Assembly (NCBI GenBank): GCA_964482955.1 | Contig: CAYZZW010000011.1 | Coordinates: forward strand, 1 to 64,000 | Reading direction: 5' to 3' | DNA length: 64,000 nucleotides | Source of the DNA: JAPLSN01 sp964482955 | GTDB lineage: Bacteria > Spirochaetota > Spirochaetia > Treponematales > UBA12059 | Shown: positions 30,977-39,260 of the stretch, one piece after another | Layout of the letters: every line of letters starts with the position of its first letter | Numbering within the stretch: position 1 is the stretch's first letter | Notes under the pieces: model-generated | What the model was told of the DNA's origin: nothing | Database searches by the model: none | The model's input: the letters and a program-made list of their open reading frames with translations, nothing else | Made by a program: the position numbers and the translations under genes

Positions 30977-32872
30977 TCAGTCCTCCGCGACGACGACGAT
31001 GCCGTCACCGTCCCCGAAGGCGATCCGGTCGGACTTCCGCGGATTCACGACGACGCCGTAGCCGGCTTCATGGTCCCGCGCGTCGCGGACCAGCCGGTAA
31101 CCGATGGCGGTATGCCCGCGTTCGGCGCAGGCCGCGGCCACCGTGTAGAAGTCGATGTCGACACCGGTCTTCACGTAATCGGAAATCGGCTTGATGTAAA
31201 TTTCGGAGCCTTCCGGATCGAACAGGTCCCCGAGCACCGGCTCGAGTCCGGGATTTTCCGAGAACTGGGCGACCATGAGGCTCAGGATGCGGTCACTCAC
31301 GATAAAATCGTCCGCTTCCGCGACTTCCGCGAGGGCGCGGTTCCGGATGTCGAGAATCTGGCTCGTGAGCGAGAAGGACAGCGAGCGCGCGTGGGCGATG
31401 TCGCGGATATGGATGAGCGACACGAGCGTGCGCGAGTCGGCTTCGTCGGGTGCGTAGGTCGTGTCGTCGCACAGGACGATAACGTGTTCCGCCGACTCGA
31501 AGCAGAGCGATTCGAGGGTTTCCCGATCGGTCGTGTCGCCCTGGACGTATCGATGCGAGACGTTCCGGAGTCCCGCGGCCAAGTCGACGAGGAGGAGCTC
31601 CGCGTCGGGATTCGAGCCGAGGATGACGACCTCGCTGCCCTTCGCGACATAAGCGTCGAGTTCGCGCACGATCGCGGGCAGGCGCGAATTCCAGCCGACT
31701 ACGACGATGCGCTCGGGCGTCGCCGCGCGAGGCGCGGGCGACTTCACGATGGCCGAATCGTCGACGCGCGGGCTCGTCCGGTCCGGGATGACGGTGTCGT
31801 CGTCCTCCGAGATGGCGATAACCTTCCAGCCCGCGCCGATCTTCGTCGCCATGGGCGGATTCACCGCCGGCACACCCTTGTCGTCGACGAGACCGATGAC
31901 TGCGCTCGTGCCGTAGCCGAGCACGGCGTCGCGGTAGGTCTTGCCGATTAAGGCGGACGCGTCGGAAAAGTAGATTTCCGCCCCCTGGAAATCGAGGAGC
32001 TCGACGTAGACGTTCGACAAGCCCGTCTGGCGACAGGTTTGCGCGACGACGCGCGGGATGACGTCCTCGACCACGACAGGAGTCAGGGCGCCGCGCACGG
32101 CGATCTTCGAAGGAAGGATATAGTCGCGTTTCGACAGCTTGGCGACCACGGCTTGCGAGCCGTCCGCGCGCAAGCCGCTCTTCGACACCGCGAGCAGGGT
32201 CTTGACGACCGACGCGTCCGGATCGTCCTCCGCGGGGAGCACGATGACGCTCCGCGCCTCGGAAATGTTGGCTATGGCGATGTCGTCGAGGTCGATGGGA
32301 GAACCGGAACGGCACACGATCTTCGTGTTCGCGAGTTCCGGCACGCGGAGGGCGATCTCCTCCTCCATCTCGACCTTGTCGCGGTCGGCGAGGATGGCGA
32401 TGCAGGGCTTCCGGCGGTTGCGGTTGGCCTCGACGAGCTGCTCGATGACGGGAAACACCTCGCCCGACCAGCCGAGGATGACGGTGTGGCCGCGCTCGAT
32501 CACCGGCGAGCGGCCCTTCCGGAGCTCGTCGAGCTTCGCCTCGAGCGCGTTGTTGAGGATGCCGATGAGCGCGGACAGGACGAAGATGCCGCCGATCGTT
32601 ACGCCGAACATGACGAGCCGGAGCAGCCAGCCCGAGTCGCCGCCGACAGCGCCCGAGTCGATGGCGCGGTTCAAGCTGGCCCAGAGGGCTTCCGCGAGCG
32701 TGAAGGTGTTGCCGTCGGCGTCCGCGATCGACAACCCGAAGACGAGCGCCCCGCCCGCCCCGATGATGACGATCGAGACGAGCGCGAGCCCCGCGATGAG
32801 CGCGGGCGTGCCGCGCGCCATGAATTCGTCGAACCGGTATCGCATCCGATCCCTGAAACCGTATCGTGCCAT
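30977..32872 (-). CDS. CASTOR/POLLUX-like cation channel with RCK-type nucleotide-binding domains
   Basis: 631 residues. N-terminal RDRMRYRFDEFMARGTPALI and the following hydrophobic segment match the CASTOR/POLLUX/SYM8 ion-channel family. A second helix pair flanks a pore-like loop (ASLNRAIDSGAVGGDSGW). Two large TrkA-N/RCK-like cytoplasmic parts follow (GHTVILGWSGEVFPVIEQL and ERIVVVGWNSRLPAIVREL). The likely role is ligand-gated monovalent cation flux across the inner membrane. ATG 32872 has no Shine-Dalgarno and lies 6 bases after a -10 box; ATG 32845 with AGGG upstream is an alternative start that would shorten the N-terminus by 9 residues. Confidence 0.85.
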   Translation of the reverse strand: MARYGFRDRMRYRFDEFMARGTPALIAGLALVSIVIIGAGGALVFGLSIADADGNTFTLAEALWASLNRAIDSGAVGGDSGWLLRLVMFGVTIGGIFVLSALIGILNNALEAKLDELRKGRSPVIERGHTVILGWSGEVFPVIEQLVEANRNRRKPCIAILADRDKVEMEEEIALRVPELANTKIVCRSGSPIDLDDIAIANISEARSVIVLPAEDDPDASVVKTLLAVSKSGLRADGSQAVVAKLSKRDYILPSKIAVRGALTPVVVEDVIPRVVAQTCRQTGLSNVYVELLDFQGAEIYFSDASALIGKTYRDAVLGYGTSAVIGLVDDKGVPAVNPPMATKIGAGWKVIAISEDDDTVIPDRTSPRVDDSAIVKSPAPRAATPERIVVVGWNSRLPAIVRELDAYVAKGSEVVILGSNPDAELLLVDLAAGLRNVSHRYVQGDTTDRETLESLCFESAEHVIVLCDDTTYAPDEADSRTLVSLIHIRDIAHARSLSFSLTSQILDIRNRALAEVAEADDFIVSDRILSLMVAQFSENPGLEPVLGDLFDPEGSEIYIKPISDYVKTGVDIDFYTVAAACAERGHTAIGYRLVRDARDHEAGYGVVVNPRKSDRIAFGDGDGIVVVAED

Positions 32873-32878
32873 GCGTCG

Positions 32879-32908
32879 ATTGTACGTGCGACCCCTCGTG
32901 TTTGTCAA
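32879..32908 (-). promoter_or_regulatory. Predicted channel-ligA operon promoter (leaderless layout)
   Basis: Minus strand: TTGACA (32908-32903), 18-base spacer, TACAAT (32884-32879), six bases, then ATG 32872. A leaderless mRNA is predicted. Confidence 0.7.
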
Positions 32909-32969
32909 AGCCGTTGCTTTGTCGAACACGTAACCTTGTCAAAGCCGTCGGTTTGTCGGAGCCGTCACC
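32902..32969. repeat. 34-base tandem duplication carrying the -35 element
   Basis: Thirteen bases ttgtcaaagccgt recur at 32902-32914 and 32936-32948, and tttgtcg at 32918-32924 and 32952-32958, giving two imperfect 34-base units. Each unit contains a minus-strand TTGACA, but only the proximal one has a -10 at the right distance. Confidence 0.75.
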
Positions 32970-32982
32970 GCATCAGCATCCC

Positions 32983-33012
32983 TTGACCACCGCGCCCTTC
33001 CCGATCTAGCGT
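32983..33012 (+). promoter_or_regulatory. Possible promoter of the MFS gene
   Basis: TTGACC (32983-32988), 18-base spacer, TAGCGT (33007-33012). The -10 is weak. The leader would be about 40 bases with GGAGAAG before ATG 33063. Confidence 0.4.
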
Positions 33013-33062
33013 GATGCCGCGCCTCCTTTCCATCCGTCCCTGGAGGCCGGAGAAGAACTTCC

Positions 33063-34235
33063 ATGCGAAACGATCACGCTCCCCACTCCGCGCGCCTCGC
33101 GGTCATCGTCCCGGCGTCATTCATGAACAGCGTCGCCACCGGCCTCATGGGCCTCGGCATGCTGTTCGTGATAAAGGAAGTCTATCACGCCCCCGCTTCC
33201 GTCGTGGGCGTCTTCGGCGCCCTCTGGTCGGTCTGCTACTTCGCGGGCTGCATCCTCCTCGCCAAGCCCGTTTCGCGCCTCGTGCCGCGCTTTTGTATGA
33301 CGGCCGGCCTCGCCGTCACGATCGCCGCGTTTCTCGGCTTCCTCGCGTTCCCCGGTATCGTCACCGCCTTCGCCGCCTACGCCGTCTTCGGCTTCGCCAC
33401 CGCCCTCTTCTGGCCGCCGGTCATGGGTTGGCTGTCGCGCGGCGTCGAAGGCAAGGAACTGTCCGTGGCCCAGTCCGCCTTCAACTTCGCGTGGAGCTCG
33501 GGCGGCATCCTGAGCCCCTTCCTCGCGGGCTTCCTCTCCGAGCGCGGCAAGTTCCTGCCCGTGTGGGTTTCGGTCGCGATCATGGCCGTCACCGCCTTCT
33601 TCGTGGCCGCGTCGCGCGCGCTGTACCGCGACGAGCACGAACGCCCCGACGAGTCCTCGTCCGGCCACCACTCGTCCATCGCGGACAACTCGACGCCGCT
33701 CCGCTTTCCCGCCTGGGTAGGCGTCTTCGCGATCTACGCGGTCATGGGCGTCGTGTTCAACATCTTCCCCGTCTACGCGCGCGACGAGCTCGGCCTTTCC
33801 GAATCCGCCACGGGCGGCGTCCTCTCGATGCGCGCCATCTTTACGATGGCCGGCTTCATCCTGCTCGGCCGCTTCACGGGCTGGCACGGCCGCGTCGCCT
33901 TCATCCCCGGAGCGGTCGCCGCCGTCGTCTTCGTCATGGCCGTCCTCGTCGTCTGGCCGCCCCTGAGCGTGTGCGCCTTCCCGATCGTCGGGCTCCTCAT
34001 GTCCGGCTCGTACACCGCGTCGCTTTTCTACGGCGTCTCGGGCGCCGCCGACCGCGACCGCCGCGTCACCATCCACGAAGCCCTGCTCACCGCCGGCCAG
34101 ATTCTCGGCTCGGTGGCCGGCGGCTTCCTATACCAGGCCTTCACGATGCGGATCGTCTTCGTGTTCCTCGGCGCCGCGCTGACGATCGCGGCGCTGGCGC
34201 AGGTGGCGATGTTGCGGAAGCCGGACGGACGTTGA
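33063..34235 (+). CDS. Major facilitator superfamily transporter
   Basis: 390 residues with about 12 hydrophobic segments and a polar central loop (YRDEHERPDESSSGHHSS, about 185-205). The loop between helices 2 and 3 reads AKPVSRLVPRF, a loose form of the MFS motif. The second half begins with FPAWVGVFAIYAVMGVVFNIFPVYA. Substrate cannot be told. It is a single gene facing away from the channel operon. No adjacent regulator is seen. Confidence 0.88.
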   Translation: MRNDHAPHSARLAVIVPASFMNSVATGLMGLGMLFVIKEVYHAPASVVGVFGALWSVCYFAGCILLAKPVSRLVPRFCMTAGLAVTIAAFLGFLAFPGIVTAFAAYAVFGFATALFWPPVMGWLSRGVEGKELSVAQSAFNFAWSSGGILSPFLAGFLSERGKFLPVWVSVAIMAVTAFFVAASRALYRDEHERPDESSSGHHSSIADNSTPLRFPAWVGVFAIYAVMGVVFNIFPVYARDELGLSESATGGVLSMRAIFTMAGFILLGRFTGWHGRVAFIPGAVAAVVFVMAVLVVWPPLSVCAFPIVGLLMSGSYTASLFYGVSGAADRDRRVTIHEALLTAGQILGSVAGGFLYQAFTMRIVFVFLGAALTIAALAQVAMLRKPDGR

Positions 34236-34305
34236 AAGGCAACCACGATTCGCAAGCCGCTAACATTCATATGGCGATACGGGAGAGGTGCGGCATTTTA
34301 TTGGG

Positions 34306-34408
34306 ACCGAACAGGTCGGGTCCTGTCGCTAATAAAGAGCATGGTGTCGTTCGGAGTACCTCGCGATACCATGCTCTTTATTACGCCACCCGACCCGGCG
34401 CATTCGGT
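34306..34408. repeat. Long nested palindrome
   Basis: Core arms taataaagagcatggtgtcg (34330-34349) and cgataccatgctctttatta (34364-34383) pair over 20 bases with one G-U pair and a 14-base loop. Outer arms GTCGGGT/ACCCGAC and ACCGAA/TTCGGT extend the fold to 34306 and 34408. Each strand can form a stable hairpin; no T-run follows, so it is not a plain terminator. Confidence 0.85.
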
Positions 34409-34576
34409 TCTAACAAGCTGGCGCCACCTTGCCCCAGTAAGGCCGCACGACGGCAATCATGCCGAACGAGTCGCGGAGGGCTTTATTCGGCTACGAATCA
34501 TCAATTTAAATTCCACCCGGCGGTCACATGCGGTTCGTCATCGGGCGCTGAATGCCCTCAGTAGCGCCGCACGCCT

Positions 34577-34621
34577 CGCCAAAGGCCTTCGTCCTTTGGC
34601 GGCGACGAGCTTCGCTCGTCG
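34577..34621. repeat. Pair of adjacent perfect hairpins
   Basis: CGCCAAAG / CTTTGGCG with a loop of about 9 bases, followed directly by CGACGAGC / GCTCGTCG with a three-base loop. Both lie in non-coding DNA downstream of mfd. Confidence 0.75.
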
Positions 34622-34704
34622 ACATCCTGATGCGAACGAATCGCGGCAGGCCTTCGCTGGCTAAGGACCGACCCGAAGCTACCTCTCCTAAACCACTCTT
34701 CTCT

Positions 34705-34760
34705 TCCTTCGTGCCCTTCGTGCTGTTCGTGACCTTCATGTCCTTCGTGGTTGCCTTCTA
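34705..34760. repeat. 9-base CACGAAGG-type tandem repeat
   Basis: Plus strand ttcgtgccc/ttcgtgctg/ttcgtgacc/ttcatgtcc/ttcgtggtt is five to six degenerate copies of a 9-mer. On the minus strand it reads CACGAAGGx units, which would translate as a His-Glu-Gly repeat. I treat it as non-coding because no supported gene contains it. Confidence 0.75.
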
Positions 34761-34793
34761 CCGGTTGGTCGGTTTCCCCGGTGATCGGCTTTT

Positions 34794-37700
34794 TTACCCC
34801 GCCAGCGTCGCGAGCTTTTCGCGGATGAATTCGCTCTTTTCGCGGAGGCCCACGGAGCCGGTCTGGATGACGACGGCGTTCGGTTTCTTCGGGTCGAGCT
34901 TCACTTTCCTGTCGCTTTCCTTCATGAGGCGGAGGAGGCGTTCGACCGACACCTTGGACACCTTCGAGAATTCGATCGTGACGGAACCTTGCCGCTCGCG
35001 GAGCGTGGAGACGGAGAGGCGCTTGCAGAGGAGGCGGATCTCGGCGAGGGCGAGGAGGCTCGCGGCCTCGTCGGGCACGGGGCCGAAGCGGTCTTCGAGC
35101 TCGCGGTAGAGCGACTCGACGTCGTCCTGCGTGAACACCGACGCGATCTTCTTGTAGATCTCCATCTTGATGGTCGCCTGCTCGATGTAGCCGTCGGGGA
35201 TGAAGCCGGAATACTCGAGCTCGAGGTACGGCTCCTCCTCCGGCTCGAAGCCCTCCTGCGTGAGCCGCGCGACCGCCTCGTCGAGGAGCTTCAGGTACAG
35301 GTCGAAGCCGACCGCGAAGATGTCGCCCGACTGTTCGCGGCCGAGCAGGTTGCCCGCGCCGCGCACTTCGAGGTCCTTCATGGCGATCTTGAAGCCGGAG
35401 CCGAGCTCGGTGAAGTCCGAGATGATCTGGAGCCGCTTCATCGCCAGCTCGCTCAGGGCGCGGCGGTCGGGATAGAAGAGGTACGCGTACGCGACGCGGT
35501 CGGAACGCCCGACGCGGCCGCGGAGCTGGTAGAGCTGCGAGATGCCGTACATGTCGGCGCGATCGATGATGATCGTGTTGACGTTCGGGATGTCGATGCC
35601 GTTCTCGATGATGGTCGTGGACACGAGGACATGGAAGCCGTTGTGGACGAAGCGGTGCATGATGTCCTCGAGCTCGCGCGGGTCCATCTGGCCGTGGGCG
35701 GTCTCGACGATCACCTCCGGCACGAGCCGTTGGATGGCGGCCCGAACTTCCTCGAGGCTCTCGATGCGGTTGTGGAGGAAGAAGATCTGCCCGTCGCGCT
35801 CGAGCTCGCGCCGGATCGCGCCCGCGATCACCTCGTCGCCGTATTCCTCGACGAAGGTCTGGATGGGGTGCCGGTTCGAGGGCGGCGTCGTGAGGACGGA
35901 CATGTCGCGGATCTTGAGGAGCGACATGTGGAGCGTGCGCGGGATGGGCGTGGCGGTGAGCGTGAGGCAGTCGAGGTTGGCGCGGATCTCCTTGAGTCGC
36001 TCTTTGTCCTTCACGCCGAAGCGCTGCTCCTCGTCCACCACGAGGAGGCCGAGGTCCTTCCAGAGCACGTCCTTCTGGATGAGGCGGTGCGTGCCCACCA
36101 CTACGTCGACCCCGCCCTCCGCGACGCTGGCGAGAATGCGCTTTTGATCCTTTTTCTCGACCAGGCGCGACATCATCTCGATCTTCACCGGGAATTCGCG
36201 GAAGCGTTCCTTCATGTTCTCGAAGTGCTGTTCCGCGAGGATGGTGGTCGGCGCGAGGAACGCGGCCTGCTTGCCGCCCATGACGGCCTTGAAGATGGCG
36301 CGGAGCGCGATCTCCGTCTTGCCGTAGCCGACGTCGCCGCAGACGAGCCGGTCCATCGGCTGGCGACTTTCCATGTCGGTCTTCACTTCCTCGATGCAGC
36401 GGAGCTGGTCCGGCGTCTCCTCGTACGGGAAGGCGGCTTCGAAGCCGAGCTGCCACTCGCCGTCCACGGGGAACGCGAAGCCCTTGGCAGCCTTGCGCCG
36501 CGAATAGATGCGGATGAGCCGCTCGGCCAGGTCCTCGACGCTCTTCTTGACCTTGTTCTTGCGGCCTTCCCACGACTTCGAGCCGAGCCGGTCAAGCCGC
36601 GGCGACGCGTCGTCCGAGCCGATGTAGCGCTGGACGAGGTTCGCCTGCTCGATGGGGACGAAGACTGTCTCCTCGTCCGCGTACTCGATCTTGATGTAGT
36701 CGCGCTCGTTCCCGAGCACCTTGACGCGCTCCACGGCGACGAAGCGCCCGATGCCGTAATTGACGTGCACGACGTAGTCGCCGGGATTGAGCTCGATGAA
36801 GCTGTCGATGACGCGGGAGTGCGCGGTCTTGAAGGACTTGGGGACGCGCTTCCTGCGCCCGAAGACTTCGTTTTCCTGGATGAGGCAGAGCTTGGCCGCG
36901 GGGATGGAAAAGCCGGCGGAAAGGCCGACCGGATGCACGGTGAGATCGTAGGCATGGAGGAGCTGGCGGATGCGCTCGGACTGCTGGTCGGTCTCCGCGA
37001 AGAGGTGCGTGTCGTAGCCGGCCTTCAGGATGGCGCCGAGTTCTTCTTTGAAGTAGGTGACGTTCCCGAAAAAGCTGCGCGGCGGCTCGACGCCGAATTC
37101 GATGCGGCCAGCGGGTTTTTCGTCCTTCAGCGAATAGAAACGGACGAGACGCGGCGCCGCGTCTATCGACGACCGGATGTCGAGGAGCTGGGTTTCGGGC
37201 GGAGGGACGGGCCCCTCGAGCGAAGCCTTGCGGTAAAAGCCTTCGAACTCTCGCTGGAAGGCCGCCTCCTGGCTTTCGTGCCGCTCGGCGTCGACGAGGA
37301 ACACGACGGTCGACGGGTCCAGGTAGTCGAGGAGCATGCCCGGACGCTCGAAAGCGATCGGGTAGTACAGTTCCTCGCCTTGAAGCTCGCCCAACTCGGC
37401 AAGGGTTTCGGCGATGACGGGCGCAGCGTCCTTCATCCCCCGGAGCCCGGACAGGCGCTTTCCGAGGGCATCGGCCAGATCGGGCGTCCAAACGACTTCC
37501 TTGCCCGGCCGTATCGCCGCCTCGCGTACCTTTTCCTTCGTGGAACTCTGGTCGATCGGATCGAAGCGCCGGATCTCATCCACTTTGTCGAAATCGAAGA
37601 CGACGCGGACGGCGGTCTCGTCGCCGGGCATGAACACGTCGAGCACTTCGCCGCGCAGGGCGAACTCGCCGGGCAGCGAGACGCGCGGGACGCGGACGTA

Positions 37701-38201
37701 TCCGTACGATTCGAGCAGGGTTTCCGTGGCGACGGGATCGAGGGTATCCCCGACGCGGACGAGCTTCATGAGGCCTTCGAAGTACGAACGAGGCGGGACG
37801 GGGGTGACGACGGCCCGCATGGCGGCCACGATCACCCGCGGCCGGTCCTCCCCGACCGAAAGGGCTCGCGCCAGGGCGGCGGCGCGCTCGCCGAAGACCG
37901 GCGCGCGCGGGGATACGGGCCGGTAGGCGGCGGTGTGCCACCACGGGAAGGTTTCGGCCGGCACCCCGCACAGCTCGCAGTCGCGGGCGAAGGCCTCCGC
38001 CTCCAGGTCCGTCGGCAGCACCGCGAGGACGGGTGACGAAGTCTCGAGGACCGACAGCGACGCCAGCATCGCGGCGAAGGAGCCCTCGTGCTGGACGCAG
38101 TCGACGGGGAAGCCGCCCGAGCCGAGGCGTCCGAGAAAATCCCGGACGGGGCCGTGGCCGCGAAGGCGTTTCCAGATGGCGGTCTCGTATAATGGTTTCA
38201 T
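34794..38201 (-). CDS. mfd: Transcription-repair coupling factor Mfd
   Basis: 1135 residues. An N-terminal UvrB-like damage module (FPWWHTAAYRPVSPRAPVFGERAAAL) is followed by the RNA-polymerase-interacting domain (GDYVVHVNYGIGRFVAVERV), then RecG-like helicase motifs: VCGDVGYGKTEIALRA, DEEQRFG, TLTATPIPRTL, GRVGRSDRVAYAYL. A C-terminal TRCF domain ends the chain. It removes stalled RNA polymerase and recruits UvrA. I chose ATG 38201 (MKPLYETAIWKRL); an ATG 12 codons upstream has no support. It is monocistronic here. Confidence 0.96.
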   Translation of the reverse strand: MKPLYETAIWKRLRGHGPVRDFLGRLGSGGFPVDCVQHEGSFAAMLASLSVLETSSPVLAVLPTDLEAEAFARDCELCGVPAETFPWWHTAAYRPVSPRAPVFGERAAALARALSVGEDRPRVIVAAMRAVVTPVPPRSYFEGLMKLVRVGDTLDPVATETLLESYGYVRVPRVSLPGEFALRGEVLDVFMPGDETAVRVVFDFDKVDEIRRFDPIDQSSTKEKVREAAIRPGKEVVWTPDLADALGKRLSGLRGMKDAAPVIAETLAELGELQGEELYYPIAFERPGMLLDYLDPSTVVFLVDAERHESQEAAFQREFEGFYRKASLEGPVPPPETQLLDIRSSIDAAPRLVRFYSLKDEKPAGRIEFGVEPPRSFFGNVTYFKEELGAILKAGYDTHLFAETDQQSERIRQLLHAYDLTVHPVGLSAGFSIPAAKLCLIQENEVFGRRKRVPKSFKTAHSRVIDSFIELNPGDYVVHVNYGIGRFVAVERVKVLGNERDYIKIEYADEETVFVPIEQANLVQRYIGSDDASPRLDRLGSKSWEGRKNKVKKSVEDLAERLIRIYSRRKAAKGFAFPVDGEWQLGFEAAFPYEETPDQLRCIEEVKTDMESRQPMDRLVCGDVGYGKTEIALRAIFKAVMGGKQAAFLAPTTILAEQHFENMKERFREFPVKIEMMSRLVEKKDQKRILASVAEGGVDVVVGTHRLIQKDVLWKDLGLLVVDEEQRFGVKDKERLKEIRANLDCLTLTATPIPRTLHMSLLKIRDMSVLTTPPSNRHPIQTFVEEYGDEVIAGAIRRELERDGQIFFLHNRIESLEEVRAAIQRLVPEVIVETAHGQMDPRELEDIMHRFVHNGFHVLVSTTIIENGIDIPNVNTIIIDRADMYGISQLYQLRGRVGRSDRVAYAYLFYPDRRALSELAMKRLQIISDFTELGSGFKIAMKDLEVRGAGNLLGREQSGDIFAVGFDLYLKLLDEAVARLTQEGFEPEEEPYLELEYSGFIPDGYIEQATIKMEIYKKIASVFTQDDVESLYRELEDRFGPVPDEAASLLALAEIRLLCKRLSVSTLRERQGSVTIEFSKVSKVSVERLLRLMKESDRKVKLDPKKPNAVVIQTGSVGLREKSEFIREKLATLAG

Positions 38202-38318
38202 GTCGTTGTTCCGAAAATGGAATGAGGGCGTCCGCATCTTTCCGGGCGTCCGACTGGATCGTGCGCGTTCCGGACCATACTATTGAAGGCGGACGATCCG
38301 CACAAGGAGCGATCAACG

Positions 38319-39260
38319 GTGAAGCGATCGAAAACCATCCTGACGGCCCTGCTCGCCCTCGCCTTCGCGGCCGAGGCTTCCGCGCAGGCGCAGGCCTCCA
38401 TACGCTTCCAGGACAAGCGGATTTACTACGAAAACGATCCCGTCTACGTGAAAGTGACGATTTCGAACGAGTCGCCCTTGCCCTACCGCTTCAAGCTGGC
38501 CGAAAACCGGGTGTTTTCGCTCTGGTTCGAAGGCCGCACGATGTCCAACCGGACCGTCGACCGGAGCGATTCCTACAAGCGGACGGTTTCGTCGAGCGAA
38601 TCGGTCTTCTACCGCGACGTGTCCCTGGAACCCGGCGAGGAATACTCCTTCGTCGAGGATATCAGGCAATACTTGGCCCTGCCGGGCGCCGGCACCTTCA
38701 CCGTCACCTGCCTCTTCAGCCCGGAACTGGCCCGCGACGCCGCCTACCAGGTGCCGCTCAAGTCAAACGTGCTCACGTTGAACGTCAGGCCCGGCCTGTC
38801 GGGCGGCGACGTCCAGCAGGCCGTCGCCGCCGAGACGGGCGAAATCCTCAAGGCCGAACGCATCCCCCCGGACGAGGTGGTGCGGCGCTCCCTCGTGGCG
38901 CGCCAAAAAAGCCGCTGGAACGAGTTTTTCGTCTACCTGGACCTCGAAGCGCTCCTCTGCCGGAACCCCGACCAAAAGCGCGTCTACGACCGCGAATCGG
39001 ACGACGGCCGGCGCCGCATGATCGAGCGCTACCGCAACGACCTCGAGCGCCGCGTCGTCGACGGCGACATAGTGGTCATACCGGACGAATTCCGGATCGT
39101 CGAGACCAAGTACACCGAAACCACGGGCTCGGTCCGCGTCACGGAGAAGTTCCGCTACGACGGCTTCACGATGATCAAGGAGTACACCTACGACCTCAAG
39201 CGACGCGACGACGTCTGGTACATCGTCGGGTATTCGGTCGTGAACAAGGGCACCGAATGA
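38319..39260 (+). CDS. Secreted protein of unknown function
   Basis: 313 residues from GTG 38319, which has AAGGAG at good spacing; the frame also opens 12 codons upstream without such a site. Signal peptide ends near AEASAQA. A beta-rich N-terminal domain follows (IRFQDKRIYYENDPVYVKVTISNE), like an Ig or intracellular-proteinase-inhibitor-type fold. The C-terminal part is mixed, with VRVTEKFRYDGFTMIKEYTYDLKRRDDVWYIVG, which resembles an NTF2/SnoaL-type or DUF4440-like end. No family assigned. It overlaps the next gene by 4 bases (ATGA), so the two act together. Confidence 0.75.
   Translation: MKRSKTILTALLALAFAAEASAQAQASIRFQDKRIYYENDPVYVKVTISNESPLPYRFKLAENRVFSLWFEGRTMSNRTVDRSDSYKRTVSSSESVFYRDVSLEPGEEYSFVEDIRQYLALPGAGTFTVTCLFSPELARDAAYQVPLKSNVLTLNVRPGLSGGDVQQAVAAETGEILKAERIPPDEVVRRSLVARQKSRWNEFFVYLDLEALLCRNPDQKRVYDRESDDGRRRMIERYRNDLERRVVDGDIVVIPDEFRIVETKYTETTGSVRVTEKFRYDGFTMIKEYTYDLKRRDDVWYIVGYSVVNKGTE

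Larger units (their letters stand above)
34236..34793. other. Non-coding, structured intergenic region between the MFS gene and mfd
   Basis: About 560 bases hold no credible gene. Open frames here lack ribosome sites and resemble no protein. It contains a long imperfect palindrome (34306-34408), two neighbouring hairpins (near 34577-34621), a cluster of 9-base CACGAAGG-type repeats (about 34705-34760) and an AT-richer stretch (34500-34515) in an otherwise GC-rich window. Confidence 0.8.

Noticed and set aside
34236..34564. Possible integron attC-like site (ctaacaag on one side)
   Set aside because: The required complementary core sites are not present at the right places, and no integrase or cassette lies nearby.
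34558..36573. Minus-strand frame with His-Glu-Gly repeats near its C-terminus
   Set aside because: Most of it is out of frame inside mfd, and the repeat part is the non-coding 9-base tract. No start signal.
38165..38193. Plus-strand TATAAT before the secreted-protein gene at 38319
   Set aside because: No acceptable -35 at 16-18 bases, and it lies within the first codons of mfd on the other strand. Kept only as a possibility.
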